19,084 bases of DNA from Xanthobacteraceae bacterium (GTDB taxonomy: Bacteria > Pseudomonadota > Alphaproteobacteria > Rhizobiales > Xanthobacteraceae): assembly GCA_030037185.1 (NCBI GenBank), contig JASHRR010000473.1, forward strand, positions 1-19,084. Reading direction: 5' to 3'. The first letter of the stretch is position 1; every line of letters starts with the position of its first letter. Below the pieces are notes generated by a model. The model saw nothing but the letters and a program-made list of their open reading frames with translations. It was not told where the DNA came from and did not search any database. A program made the translations under genes and the position numbers. Of this stretch, positions 1 to 8,462 are shown piece after piece.

Positions 1-45
1 GTTGACTCTTTGGCAAACCGCGGCGACGGCAAGCGACATTCCATA

Positions 46-78
46 AGCTGCTCTTGCTGAGCGCGATCAAGAGCAGCT
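46..78. repeat. Perfect 11-bp inverted repeat, 11-base loop
   Basis: AGCTGCTCTTG at 46-56 is the exact reverse complement of CAAGAGCAGCT at 68-78, with an 11-base spacer. Neither side has a T-run, so it is not a typical intrinsic terminator. It could be a protein-binding site or an RNA hairpin at the end of a gene left of the window. Confidence 0.6.
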
Positions 79-123
79 GTCGTATCGGGGCCGCGGTAGG
101 AGTTGGCGATGATTTGTCTTGCC

Positions 124-164
124 GTACTGCCGTGGTGACCGCCGTGCCAGGGTCGCAGCAGTAC
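124..164. repeat. Perfect 7-bp inverted repeat with long loop
   Basis: GTACTGC at 124-130 pairs with GCAGTAC at 158-164. It lies 46 bases after the hairpin at 46-78, so this non-coding stretch has more than one potential stem. Function unknown. Confidence 0.4.
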
Positions 165-405
165 CGGCGGCGAAATGTGATCAGGAACCGGCGCTCCCCT
201 GTTCCGGTCCTGGTGTGACCTGAGCAGGCGGAGGAGAGCAGCATCGATCGTCATCAGAAAAGTGAAGGGCGATGGCGGAACTCCACTTTAGCAAATGCCG
301 CCATATGCGGTAACTGACTCTGGCCGGAAACTGATCAAAGGAGGGCCTTCGAGTCGCCTCTTTGCTTCGATATTTGCTGCTTTGCGGCGCCGGGGGGAAG
401 ACGCG

Positions 406-699
406 ATGAGAGACACCGACATGGTGATTGTGACGCGCTGCTCAACCTTCGATCACACGCTGCCCGACATCGGTGACCTTGATCCGACCAGTCTCGATCG
501 TCTCGCCGCGAGCCTTGATTATCTAACGCAGCGCTTCTGTGAACCCGGCGCAGACGAGACCCGTGAGCCGATTGCCGAATCCACGCGCGTCAACGCTTCG
601 GTAGGCGCCGGTCGAAAAGGTAAATTGGTTCTCGACCTATCATGTTCATCACCCGGTAACGCAGCATTTGCCGAAAGCGCGCGCGTTTGTGCTCGGTGA
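406..699 (+). CDS. Possible small protein of unknown function (weak)
   Basis: A 97-codon frame starts with ATG at 406, preceded by the purine run GGGGGGAAG (392-400) at a workable distance. Its middle part (residues about 19-45) has a natural-looking composition with a possible amphipathic helix around DPTSLDRLAASLDYLTQRF. The C-terminal third turns into low-information sequence, and I recognise no family. No signal peptide or membrane segment is visible. It is alone on its strand, and the next supported gene starts more than 900 bases later. It may be a chance frame or a fragment of a decayed gene. Confidence 0.25.
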   Translation: MRDTDMVIVTRCSTFDHTLPDIGDLDPTSLDRLAASLDYLTQRFCEPGADETREPIAESTRVNASVGAGRKGKLVLDLSCSSPGNAAFAESARVCAR

Positions 700-713
700 T
701 GGGGCACACATTC

Positions 714-727
714 CTGCCCGCGGGCAG
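714..727. repeat. Perfect 14-bp palindrome
   Basis: CTGCCCGCGGGCAG reads the same on both strands with no spacer. It lies in the gene-poor leader. It could be an operator half-site pair or chance in GC-rich DNA. Confidence 0.35.
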
Positions 728-1630
728 CGAATGAATACCGCGCGATCAATCCCGCCTGGAACCTCAAAAGCCGTACTCGGGGGTGACGCATTCTATGCGC
801 GGCTCAATACCTATGAGAACCAGTGGATCGCTTTCGCGCAGCGTCTCGGCCAAGTTCAATCGGCTTATTTTCCTTGGGGAGACCAATGGTCTTCCTGCTC
901 ACGACGGCAGCCGCTCGACCGTGACATCAACCGCAATGGCCGGTAGCAAATGCGCGATTGAAGATCGCTTCAATCGCCTTGAAGCGGACATGAGCCGCAA
1001 CTTGAGGTTGCGCATCATCTCAACGAGATGAGAAGGCGCCTCAGGTCCGAAGCTCCGCGCCAATCGGGTATTGCGTTGGCTGTTGGCACTGCTACATCGC
1101 GTGGCGGACGGCCCGGGCCGCCCTTCCATCCAGGCTGGAAACTCGTCTGGGTTGCATGCTTTGGCAATGCCGGCAGCTACGCCTTTTGCACGCCATTTTG
1201 AAGCGTCGGAGGCCGCCCTAATGTTACAGCGGCCGAGGCGGGGCACGGCAAAGGATCGGGTATGCGGGTGTCGAGCTTCGATCAGCATCACGCGACGCGG
1301 TGCGGCTCAAGGCGGCCGGCAGCGAAATCCCTGACCGACCCTCGTCGGGGATTGCAGAGCCGGTGCCACCGGTTGCCGTTTTCGCGCTGTTTCGCGAGCT
1401 TCGCGGTCTCGCGCCATCGCTGTGGCGCGGCTCCTCGCCGGCGCGGCCACCTCGGGTGGTTGCGGTCGGGGTCGCGGGCATCCACGGGGCTGCGAGGAAG
1501 CGGCGGGGGCGAGGCGGCGGGCATGCGACCCTGACCTGCGAGAGACCGCAGCACTGCCGTCTGGATCGTGCCGCCCACTTGCTCTAAACTTTGCTGCGCG
1601 CGGAAAGATTCTTTCAGCGGAGGAACTGAC

Positions 1631-2500
1631 TTGCGGTTGATCTGGCCATGGCAAGACAGACAGCGCAGATTTTCCTGGCTCAAGGCTGCCGCATTCGCGC
1701 TCGTTTTGCTGCCGGCGATCCGCTTCACCTATCAGTTCGCCACCGGAGACTATGGCATCCTTCCGATCGCGCTCGGCGGCATGACTTATTGGTCCGGTGT
1801 TTGGGCAACAGCGCTTTTGCTCATGGCCTTGGGCGTGACGCCGGCGCAGACGATATTGCGCTGGCCGGCGCTCGTCGACGCACGACGCATGATCGGCGTG
1901 ACGGCGCTCGTCTACACGTTGGCCCACATCATCATCTATTTCGCACTGCGGTCGTGGAACTTCGGATTCATTGTCAACGAGATGGCGACGAGACTGAGCA
2001 TGATCGTCGCGATGCTCTCCACGATCGGTCTGATCGTGCTGGGCGCGACGTCGCTCGATGCTGTTATCAGGCGCATGGGCGCCAAAGGCTGGCAGCGGCT
2101 GCACAACACGAACTACGCGATCAGCGGCCTGGCGGTGCTCCATGTCGTGCTGGCGCGCGGCACATATCCCGAGCAGTACATGCTGGCCGGAATATTCCTG
2201 TGGCTCATGGGGTGGAGGGTGCTGGCCCGCTATGGCGTGGGCGCCGATGCGAAAGCCTTAGCGGCCCTCACCGCGGCTGCTTGCGTTTTTGCCGCGCTTC
2301 TCGAAGCCGGCGTGCTTTGGATCCGCCGCGGCTATGAGGTGTCATGGACTCTCGGCAACAATTTCTCCCTGGCCAGCCTGGACATCGGCATCCCGCCGGC
2401 CTGGCAGGTCCTTGCGCTCGGACTCCTCTTTGTGCTGGCGGCCTTCGGCCGCAACGCCTTCCCCGTCAGGACATTGGAGCCCCGCCGGATCCGGCCGTGA
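1631..2500 (+). CDS. MsrQ-like haem-binding membrane protein (ferric-reductase-like transmembrane domain)
   Basis: Predicted inner-membrane b-type haem protein of the MsrQ/YedZ group, which in the known MsrPQ system passes quinone electrons to the periplasmic methionine sulfoxide reductase MsrP. I chose the TTG at 1631 because GGAGG (1619-1623) sits just upstream; an ATG at 1568 lacks such a site. The 289-residue protein has hydrophobic helices from about residue 16 onward. Three histidines at 99 (YTLAH), 158 (WQRLHN) and 171 (AVLH) have nearly the spacing of the haem-ligand histidines in E. coli MsrQ, and the WQRLHN region aligns well with it. After the core come two more hydrophobic stretches (about 208-230 and 258-273), so it is longer than the roughly 210-residue E. 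coli protein. No msrP lies next to it in the window. Its stop is two bases from that of the convergent AidB gene. Confidence 0.8.
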   Translation: MRLIWPWQDRQRRFSWLKAAAFALVLLPAIRFTYQFATGDYGILPIALGGMTYWSGVWATALLLMALGVTPAQTILRWPALVDARRMIGVTALVYTLAHIIIYFALRSWNFGFIVNEMATRLSMIVAMLSTIGLIVLGATSLDAVIRRMGAKGWQRLHNTNYAISGLAVLHVVLARGTYPEQYMLAGIFLWLMGWRVLARYGVGADAKALAALTAAACVFAALLEAGVLWIRRGYEVSWTLGNNFSLASLDIGIPPAWQVLALGLLFVLAAFGRNAFPVRTLEPRRIRP

Positions 2501-2502
2501 CG

Positions 2503-4149
2503 TCATTGCTGCGGCATCGCCCGGCTGATAAGCGCATCAATATCGATTTTCGCGTCGATCGCGCCGCACGATAGGCCCGGGTGGTGGCAGAGCCTGGTCG
2601 CACAGAAGGCGTCGGAGACAAAGCTTGGTGCGTTTCGAACCAGGATGGCGCCCTGCAGCGCCAGCGCCATCGTTTCCGCCAGGCGCCGCGCAAAGGCCTC
2701 GTCATGCGGTCCGGCCAGCATGGCCTTCACGTCATCGACGGTGCGATCGAGCAATCCGTTGGCGCCGCGGGAGTTCTCCAGTTCTGTAGCCAGCTCCAGT
2801 GCCGAACGCGGATCGCGCCCGATGGCGCGTAGAATGTCGAGGCAAACCACATTGCCGGAGCCCTCCCAGATGGAGTTGAGCGGGGACTGGCGATAGATGC
2901 GCGTCATCACGCCGTCCTCGATATATCCACTGCCCCCGTGAACCTCCATCGCTTCATAGGCGAGATTCACCACGCGTTTGTTGATCCAGTACTTGCCGAT
3001 GGGCGTCGCGATCCGGGCGAATGCCGCCGCACCTTCGTTGGCGCCTTCATCGAAGCTGCGTGCGATCCGGAAGGTGAGCGCGGTTGCGGCCTCCGACTCG
3101 ATTGCCATATCGGCAAGCACGCTGCGCATCAGCGGCTGATCGATCAGTTTCCTCTGAAAAGCGGTGCGGTGCGCGGCGTGCCACAAAGCGTTGGCGACCG
3201 CCTGGCGCATATAGGCCGCCGGCGCGAGGATGCAGTCCAACCGCGTGTGATGGACCATTTCGATGATCGTGCGGACGCCGCGGCCCTCCTCGCCGACCAT
3301 CTCCGCGTAAGCGCCATGATACTCGATCTCAGCCGACGCATTGGCGCGATCGCCGAGCTTGTCCTTCAGACGCATCAGGTGGACTGCATTGCGTTCGCCA
3401 CCGGGCGTCCATCGCGGCGCCAGGAAGCAGGTCAGGCCCTTGTCCGTAGAGGCCAGCGTCAAAAACGCATCCGACATCGGCGAGGAGCAGAACCATTTGT
3501 GTCCGGTCAGAGCGTATCCGCCGGCGCCGCGCGGGTCGGCGCGGGTCGTGTTGGCGCGCACGTCCGACCCGCCCTGTTTTTCGGTCATCGCCATTCCGAT
3601 GGTCACGCCGGATTTGCCGTGCATGGGTTGGGACGACGGGTCATATCGCGAAGCGACGATCTTGGGCGTCCATTTCGCTGCAAGATCGGATTGCAACCGC
3701 AGAGCGGCGGGCGCTGCCGCCGTCATGGTCATCGGGCAGCAGACACCCGGCTCGGCCTGCGCCATCAGGAATTCCAGGCCTGCGTGCAGGACATAGCCGG
3801 CCGCCACGCCGCTCCAGGCGGCCGACGCGATGCCGCCCTCGATCCCAAGCGCCATCAAGCGATGATAGGCCGGGTGGAACTCCACTTCATCAATGCGCTG
3901 CCCGTAGCGATCGAATGCCTTCAGCCGCGGCGGATTTTCGTTCGCTTGCATGGCCCACTGAGCGGTCTCAGCCGAACCGGCTCGCGCGCCGAAAGCCGTA
4001 AGCCGCTCGACATGCGTCTCCCCGCCCGCAGCCGCCACCGCCGCTTGCAGCGCGACGTCCGCTGTGAACAGGTTCATATCCTCCAACGGCGGCGGCTGAT
4101 TGGAAACATCATGGGTTTCGAGCCGGCTGCGCGGCCGTAAGGCGCTCAT
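2503..4149 (-). CDS. aidB: AidB-type acyl-CoA dehydrogenase
   Basis: FAD-containing protein of the AidB branch of acyl-CoA dehydrogenases. E. coli AidB is part of the adaptive response to alkylating agents and binds DNA; its enzymatic substrate is unsettled. With ATG at 4149 (GGAGA lies just upstream) it has 548 residues, the usual AidB length of about 540. Visible motifs are the flavin/substrate segment MAMTEKQGGSDVRANTT (186-202), HKWFCSSPMSD (217-227), HHTRLDC (300-306), YEAMEVHGGSGYIED (398-412) and the diagnostic SIWEGSGNVVCLDILR (426-441). The open frame extends to 4323 but that part lies inside the glycosyltransferase gene and looks non-coding. The start overlaps the 3' end of that gene by 41 bases, so the two are probably cotranscribed. 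No ada, alkA or alkB is in the window, so alkylation control cannot be inferred from context. A plain acyl-CoA oxidation role remains possible. Confidence 0.9.
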   Translation of the reverse strand: MSALRPRSRLETHDVSNQPPPLEDMNLFTADVALQAAVAAAGGETHVERLTAFGARAGSAETAQWAMQANENPPRLKAFDRYGQRIDEVEFHPAYHRLMALGIEGGIASAAWSGVAAGYVLHAGLEFLMAQAEPGVCCPMTMTAAAPAALRLQSDLAAKWTPKIVASRYDPSSQPMHGKSGVTIGMAMTEKQGGSDVRANTTRADPRGAGGYALTGHKWFCSSPMSDAFLTLASTDKGLTCFLAPRWTPGGERNAVHLMRLKDKLGDRANASAEIEYHGAYAEMVGEEGRGVRTIIEMVHHTRLDCILAPAAYMRQAVANALWHAAHRTAFQRKLIDQPLMRSVLADMAIESEAATALTFRIARSFDEGANEGAAAFARIATPIGKYWINKRVVNLAYEAMEVHGGSGYIEDGVMTRIYRQSPLNSIWEGSGNVVCLDILRAIGRDPRSALELATELENSRGANGLLDRTVDDVKAMLAGPHDEAFARRLAETMALALQGAILVRNAPSFVSDAFCATRLCHHPGLSCGAIDAKIDIDALISRAMPQQ

Positions 4150-5530
4150 CGGGGTCTCCGGCAGATGAGTGTTTGGAGTTCGGCGCCTGCGGATCGAGGT
4201 TGAGCACGACCGAATGCGCGCAATCCGCCCAGGTGGAGGGGCGATATTCCGCCTGCACTCGCGCCTCCCGCGCGGCGAGATAACCGGGCTCAAACAGCAC
4301 CCTTTCGACCTTCGCCAGCGCATCGTCGTCGTCGGCCGGATCGAAATAGTCGATCAAGTCGGCGCCCACCTCCGGAATGGAAGTGCGATTCGAAGCGACG
4401 CAAAACTTGCCGTGCGCAAGGCTTTCAGCGATCGGCAATCCCCAGCCCTCGCAAAGGCTTGGAAAGATCGTGAACAGGCACCCTTGGTAGGCCTCGGTTA
4501 ACTCCTCGTCCGAAAGGCCGGGCCGATGTTCGATCTTGCCGCCCAAATAGCCGCTCACCGCAAGGTCGGCCAGGAGATCATCGACCATCCAGCCGATCTG
4601 CCCGGCGAAGATCAGGCTCGGCACCGCGTCCGCCCCGTGTCGCGCCATCAGTCGTCGCCACAGGCGCACCAGCAACCTGTGGTTCTTTCGGATCTCGATT
4701 GTCGACACGAACAGCACATAGGGCCGCGGCAGGCGAATCTTGCTTCGGCCTGCGACCATCGGCCGAAGGCTGAATCCTCCGCCGAGCCTTACCACCTCGA
4801 TCCGAGGCACCGTCCATCCGGCCGCGGCGGCGAATTCAATGAGAGCGTTGCGCGAGTAGTTCGACACGGCGAGGATCTCATCCGCAATCGGCAGCGTTTC
4901 CTGAAGCCATTTGCGGAACTGAACGGCGTGGCGTCTTTCGACCAACGCTGCGTTTTCAACAGGTATCATGTCGTGAATGAGGACCGCGAGCCTGATCCCG
5001 TAGCGCGCCTTGGCGGCGGCCATATGCTTTGCATAGCCCGGTAAGGCCCAGGCGGCGCCTGGCGAGATAACAATATCCCCTGGTCGCGCGAGCTGACTGA
5101 AACGACGCGGCCGGATGGCGGTGTCGACGATATCGCGCACCGCTGTCTTCGACAGCCCCAAGAAAAACCGCGGATTGCGGATGATCACGGGCGCCAGCTC
5201 GGTGAATGCGGTCAACAGCTCCGCCGGCCCCCAAACGGACTTCCACGGAGCGCCAACGCCCGGCGGGTTGACGTATGCCGATATCACGGCATCGAACGCG
5301 ATGGGCATGAGCCGCCGCGTGTACACACTGAGCCGGCAAAACCTGACCCGCCCCTGCCGGCCATAGAGCCTCGAGGCTTCGACAAGGATTTCGAACGGCA
5401 CCCGCTGCGACCCGGTTGGATTTGGAAAGTGATCGAAGTATCGGAGAAAATCCTCGACTTCGAACCACACGACCGGTCGACGGTCCTTGCCGTAACTTTC
5501 TCGTGCAGTTCCTTCGTCGATTCCGACCAA
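4109..5530 (-). CDS. Glycosyltransferase family 4 (GT-B fold)
   Basis: Retaining nucleotide-sugar glycosyltransferase of the group-1/GT4 type, likely cytoplasmic and acting in surface polysaccharide or glycolipid assembly; donor and acceptor cannot be told from sequence. The 473-residue protein starts at a TTG at 5530, preceded by GGGGAG. The N-terminal half carries FPNPTGSQRV (35-44), typical of an MtfB-like subgroup, and LIHDMIPVE (184-192). The C-terminal half has the donor-phosphate motif STIEIRKNH (276-284) and the E-x7-E motif EGWGLPIAE (361-369) within IFPSLCEGWGLPIAESLAHG. No membrane segment is apparent. It is isolated from other polysaccharide genes. Upstream (5531-5740) a gap with a hairpin separates it from the histidine kinase gene, and downstream it overlaps aidB by 41 bases. 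Confidence 0.85.
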   Translation of the reverse strand: MVGIDEGTARESYGKDRRPVVWFEVEDFLRYFDHFPNPTGSQRVPFEILVEASRLYGRQGRVRFCRLSVYTRRLMPIAFDAVISAYVNPPGVGAPWKSVWGPAELLTAFTELAPVIIRNPRFFLGLSKTAVRDIVDTAIRPRRFSQLARPGDIVISPGAAWALPGYAKHMAAAKARYGIRLAVLIHDMIPVENAALVERRHAVQFRKWLQETLPIADEILAVSNYSRNALIEFAAAAGWTVPRIEVVRLGGGFSLRPMVAGRSKIRLPRPYVLFVSTIEIRKNHRLLVRLWRRLMARHGADAVPSLIFAGQIGWMVDDLLADLAVSGYLGGKIEHRPGLSDEELTEAYQGCLFTIFPSLCEGWGLPIAESLAHGKFCVASNRTSIPEVGADLIDYFDPADDDDALAKVERVLFEPGYLAAREARVQAEYRPSTWADCAHSVVLNLDPQAPNSKHSSAGDPDERLTAAQPARNP

Positions 5531-5594
5531 GCGGGTGCTCCCCCGACTGCCGCCGCATTGTCGACGGGCAGACCACTCAAGGTTCGTGGCGGAC

Positions 5595-5621
5595 GTTATA
5601 ATTTCCGAACTGCGTCGTAAA
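5595..5621 (-). promoter_or_regulatory. Possible promoter for the glycosyltransferase-aidB pair
   Basis: On the minus strand a TATAAC box (5595-5600) follows a TTTACG box (5616-5621) with a 15-base spacer. This would start transcripts about 55-60 bases before the TTG at 5530. The match to the sigma-70 consensus is partial and the spacer is short, so this is only a candidate. Confidence 0.3.
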
Positions 5622-5692
5622 GCTTCGCGCCCGGTGGAGCGCGGCCGTGCCGGCTTTGCGGCGAGGATATGGCATGGAGGTCCTGGAGCGGC

Positions 5693-5727
5693 GCGTCTCC
5701 CTTCTTTAAGGGGTGCGGGCGAGACGC
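5693..5727 (-). terminator. Nested hairpin after the two-component operon
   Basis: Outer arms GCGTCTC (5693-5699) and GAGACGC (5721-5727) are perfectly complementary. An inner stem CCCTT (5699-5703) with AAGGG (5708-5712) closes a four-base loop and shares one base with the outer arm. It begins 14 bases beyond the kinase stop, the usual place for a terminator or 3' stabilising hairpin. It has no T-tract, so termination by this element alone is uncertain. Confidence 0.35.
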
Positions 5728-5740
5728 TCGCGTGGCGCCG

Positions 5741-7165
5741 TCAAACCTGGTCGCATGCCTCCGGCGCAACCCTGTTGTCGAAATCGGCCGCGGCGAACAA
5801 AGGAAACAGAAGCTTGAACGTGAGGCCGGGGGCGTTGTCGGCCATCTCGATACGAGCGCTGTGGAGGCGGGCAACGGCAGCGACCAGACTGAGGCCCAGC
5901 CCGTTGCCGGGGGTGCGGCGACTGCGTTCCAGACGGTAAAAGCGCTTGAAGACCTGTTGACTTTCGTTGACGGGGATTCCCGGCCCATCATCGGCAATCG
6001 AAATGACGGCATCGCCCTTCGCCTGAACGACCTCCACCGTGACTTGACCGGCATCGCGGCCGTGCTTGATCGCGTTATCGATGAGATTGGCCAGCGCATC
6101 GAACAAAAGGTCCCTGTCACCTGCTACCAGCACCGGTTGACAAGCTACGACATTAAGACGCCCGCCCTTCTCCTCAGCGGCCGCATCAAACAGCTCCGCG
6201 ACCTCTCGGGCTATGTCGGCCAGGTTGACGGCGCGGAACGCCGCTGTCCGATCATTCGCCTCGATTTGCGAGATCCGCATCAGCGAGGCGAACATGCGCA
6301 GCACAGAATCAAGGTCTGCCATGGTGTCGCCGATCAGCAATTGATCATGTTCGCTGTTGCGCGGGCCTGCATGGGCCTTCTCGAGCCGCCCGCGCATGCG
6401 CGCCAATGGTGTCCGCAGATCGTGCGCTACATTGTCCGTGACCTGCTTGACCTCTCCCATCAACCCTTCGATGCGGTCGAGCATCTGATTGAGATTTTCG
6501 GCGAGCAGGTCCCACTCGTCTCGCGAGTCCTGCCGCGGAATCCGCTGGCCGAGGCCGCTTTGCATGATGGCTCGACTGGTCGCGTTAATGGCTTCGATCC
6601 GCCGTATGGTGCGCCGCGTCACGAAAATGCTGGTGAATAGACCTAGCACGAACGTGAAAACGATGCTCATCCCGAGGGCTATCTCCATTTTTTCCGCGAA
6701 CTCATCAAGGTCGTCGATGTCCTTGCCCACCAGCAGATGATATCCGTCCGGGAGGGTCTCAAAGGATGCGCGGAGCAAACGTCGACCCGCCGCATCCGCT
6801 TTCCATTCCGGCGAGTCGAAGTTGCTCCATCCATCAAAACCCTTCAGAGCGGTCGGCCAGCTCTTCAGATTGCCGGCGACCGGAATAAACGAAGCATCGG
6901 CGAGCAGATAGAGGCCGCCTTCGAACCGTCCGTCGACGATGCGCTGTCTGATGGTGGCAATCAGCCCATCTCGCCCGCTGCGATCGTAGGCCCGCCGCAA
7001 CACGACATGCTCCGCCGCAATCGCACGATCTGATCGGCTGCGCACGTAGGAAGCCGTAGACCAATAGACGTAACCCAAGAGCGCGCACACCACCGTGCCG
7101 AAGATTCCAACACAGATCAGCGCATACTTCAGCGTGGACGATCGTAACGTCTTAGTCAGGAGCAC
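5741..7165 (-). CDS. Sensor histidine kinase (HAMP, HisKA, HATPase_c)
   Basis: Inner-membrane sensor that autophosphorylates and passes phosphate to the regulator encoded just upstream. I place the start at the GTG at 7165, giving 474 residues and a 14-base overlap with the regulator's end; the open frame continues to 7336, but that extra part lies within the regulator gene and is Ser/Thr/Arg-rich. Order of parts: transmembrane helix (about 13-35), periplasmic sensor (about 36-160), second helix (about 162-183), HAMP linker, phospho-acceptor His248 in VAHDLRTPLARMR, N-box NLIDNAIKHG (around Asn364), DDGPGIP (392-398), FKRFYRLERS and GNGLGLS (420-426). All catalytic boxes are intact. The periplasmic sensor has no family I can name, so the stimulus is unknown. 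The general layout resembles metal- or envelope-stress-sensing kinases, which is inference only. Confidence 0.92.
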   Translation of the reverse strand: MLLTKTLRSSTLKYALICVGIFGTVVCALLGYVYWSTASYVRSRSDRAIAAEHVVLRRAYDRSGRDGLIATIRQRIVDGRFEGGLYLLADASFIPVAGNLKSWPTALKGFDGWSNFDSPEWKADAAGRRLLRASFETLPDGYHLLVGKDIDDLDEFAEKMEIALGMSIVFTFVLGLFTSIFVTRRTIRRIEAINATSRAIMQSGLGQRIPRQDSRDEWDLLAENLNQMLDRIEGLMGEVKQVTDNVAHDLRTPLARMRGRLEKAHAGPRNSEHDQLLIGDTMADLDSVLRMFASLMRISQIEANDRTAAFRAVNLADIAREVAELFDAAAEEKGGRLNVVACQPVLVAGDRDLLFDALANLIDNAIKHGRDAGQVTVEVVQAKGDAVISIADDGPGIPVNESQQVFKRFYRLERSRRTPGNGLGLSLVAAVARLHSARIEMADNAPGLTFKLLFPLFAAADFDNRVAPEACDQV

Positions 7166-7844
7166 GGATACAAAACCCGACGCCCCGTACGGTGTGGATG
7201 AGCGGGTAGGCTTGCTGACTGTCGATCTTGCGGCGGACGCGCCCGACATAGACGTCGATGATGTTGGTCGTGGGGTCAAAATGCAAGTCCCATACATGCT
7301 GCAGCAGCATTGCCCGAGGAACGACGCGGCCTTCATTGCGCACCAGATATTCGAGAACTTGAAATTCCCGCGGCAGCAGGTCGATGTCCCGGCCGCCGCG
7401 GGTCACGGTTCGCGACATGAGGTCAAGTTGAAGGTCGCCGACCCGCAACACCGTTTCCTTGACGACCGTGGCGCTGCGACGAGCCAAGGCCTCCACGCGC
7501 GCCAACAGCTCGGCGAAGGCAAACGGCTTGACGAGATAGTCGTCCCCACCGGCGCGCAGCCCGCGCACCCGATCATCGACCTCTCCGAGCGCGCTGATGA
7601 TCAGAGCGGGCGTGGTAACGCCGTCTTCCCTCAGCCGCCGAATGATCTCGATTCCGTCGATCCCCGGAAGCATGCGATCGATCGTCACGACGGCGTAGGC
7701 GGAGCTAAGTCCGTGGCTGAGCCCCTCATTGCCGCTCACCGCCAGATCAACCTGATAGCCGCTCGCTACGAGGGATTCCACAAGCTGTCCGCCTGTTTCC
7801 GGGTCGTCCTCAATGACAAGCACACGGCGCCGACCTTCCGCCAT
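7152..7844 (-). CDS. OmpR-family response regulator
   Basis: DNA-binding regulator of 230 residues, the standard OmpR-family length. The receiver domain (about 6-120) has the acidic pair Asp13/Asp14, phospho-acceptor Asp56 in TIDRMLPG, Ser84 and Lys106 in YLVKPF. The C-terminal winged-helix domain (about 131-228) contains LLPREFQVLEYLVRNEGRVV and HVWDLHFDPTTNIIDVYVGR, a form common in CusR/CopR-like regulators. An AGGT ribosome site lies eight bases before the ATG at 7844. It is the first gene of a two-gene operon with the histidine kinase, which starts 14 bases before this gene ends. Two adjacent palindromes about 91-122 bases upstream may be its own operators. Regulated genes are unknown. 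Confidence 0.94.
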   Translation of the reverse strand: MAEGRRRVLVIEDDPETGGQLVESLVASGYQVDLAVSGNEGLSHGLSSAYAVVTIDRMLPGIDGIEIIRRLREDGVTTPALIISALGEVDDRVRGLRAGGDDYLVKPFAFAELLARVEALARRSATVVKETVLRVGDLQLDLMSRTVTRGGRDIDLLPREFQVLEYLVRNEGRVVPRAMLLQHVWDLHFDPTTNIIDVYVGRVRRKIDSQQAYPLIHTVRGVGFCIRAPD

Positions 7845-8462
7845 GACGTGGCACCTCCGACAATTCCGATCGTCGTCAGTTCCGGTAAAATTCGATTATT
7901 ATGCCCAATCTATCATAAAGCCTCGCGCAGAGAACTGACCCATTGGTCAGAAACTGACGCGTCAGTCATTCGATTCGATTTGTGGAGTTGTGCCCCGGCT
8001 GCCATCATTGATGGTCAGAACGAGAAAAAAGCGTGGTGATCTGCTGGCTATGACGCGGGCAACAGGAGGGCAAGAAGCGCCACATTCTCGCCGCTGCATG
8101 GGCCTGATGCTGCACGCCACCATCATCAAGCCGACATTCTTGGATCGCGATGGTGGCATCCCTGCCGCAGGCCCGTCCCAATCACTTAGCCAAACGAATG
8201 GATGTCAATTCCTCTGAATCGGCAAGCTCAGCTCTGGCGTGGTCGGGGACGAGGCCATGATGGACAACACGCACGATGATGCACGGGCTTTCCACTGGCT
8301 CGATAAGGTCGCGCTAGAGCACGTCGCCGGGCAATTCCTTGCAACGCAGTTTGTCGGTGTGCGTTGGCCGTTCAAAAGCCGACAATTGCCGACGTTAATG
8401 GTCGACGGTGATCTCTGGACATCTCTGTGAATGGAAACCTGACATCGATGGGGAGGTCGAAT
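7845..8462. other. Divergent intergenic region, 618 bases
   Basis: This gap lies between the regulator gene (leftward) and the micro-protein gene (rightward) and should hold both promoters. The left third contains AT-rich sequence and the palindromes at 7935-7966. From about 8000 to 8440 I see only short frames on both strands with no recognisable family, and no RNA gene. Confidence 0.5.
7935..7966. promoter_or_regulatory. Two adjacent perfect palindromes, candidate operators
   Basis: CTGACC-CATT-GGTCAG (7935-7950) and ACTGACGCGTCAGT (7953-7966) are both perfect inverted repeats, separated by two bases. They share the half-site CTGAC/GTCAG, which occurs four times here; a further GTCAGT lies at 7875-7880. 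On the minus strand AT-rich -10-like boxes (TATGAT, CATAAT) follow within about 50 bases, toward the response regulator start. This is the layout of an operator over the upstream edge of a promoter. Which regulator binds, and which of the two divergent operons it controls, is not shown by sequence. Confidence 0.55.

Larger units (their letters stand above)
1..1630. other. Gene-poor leading region
   Basis: No open frame here shows a recognisable domain, and the overlapping frames on both strands are short and Arg/Ser/Pro-rich, as expected of chance frames in GC-rich DNA. The stretch holds three perfect inverted repeats (46-78, 124-164, 714-727) and one weak candidate gene (406-699). It could be decayed accessory DNA or a long regulatory region. 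What lies to the left of the window is unknown, so part of it may be the tail of a neighbouring locus. Confidence 0.6.

Noticed and set aside
1307..2143. A 278-codon minus-strand frame
   Set aside because: It is antisense to the MsrQ-like gene, which has matching histidines and membrane helices; this frame has an Arg/Asp/His-rich composition and no family.
2938..4140. A 400-codon open frame on the plus strand
   Set aside because: It is the antisense of the AidB gene, has no recognisable domain and is His/Arg/Gly-rich as expected of a shadow frame in GC-rich DNA.
7166..7336. Longer N-terminus for the histidine kinase
   Set aside because: It would sit wholly inside the regulator's DNA-binding domain and its sequence is low-information; the GTG at 7165 gives the normal small overlap.
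8125..8155. A FLDRDG-like peptide resembling a HAD phosphatase motif
   Set aside because: It is a short frame without any of the later HAD motifs and ends soon after; most likely chance.
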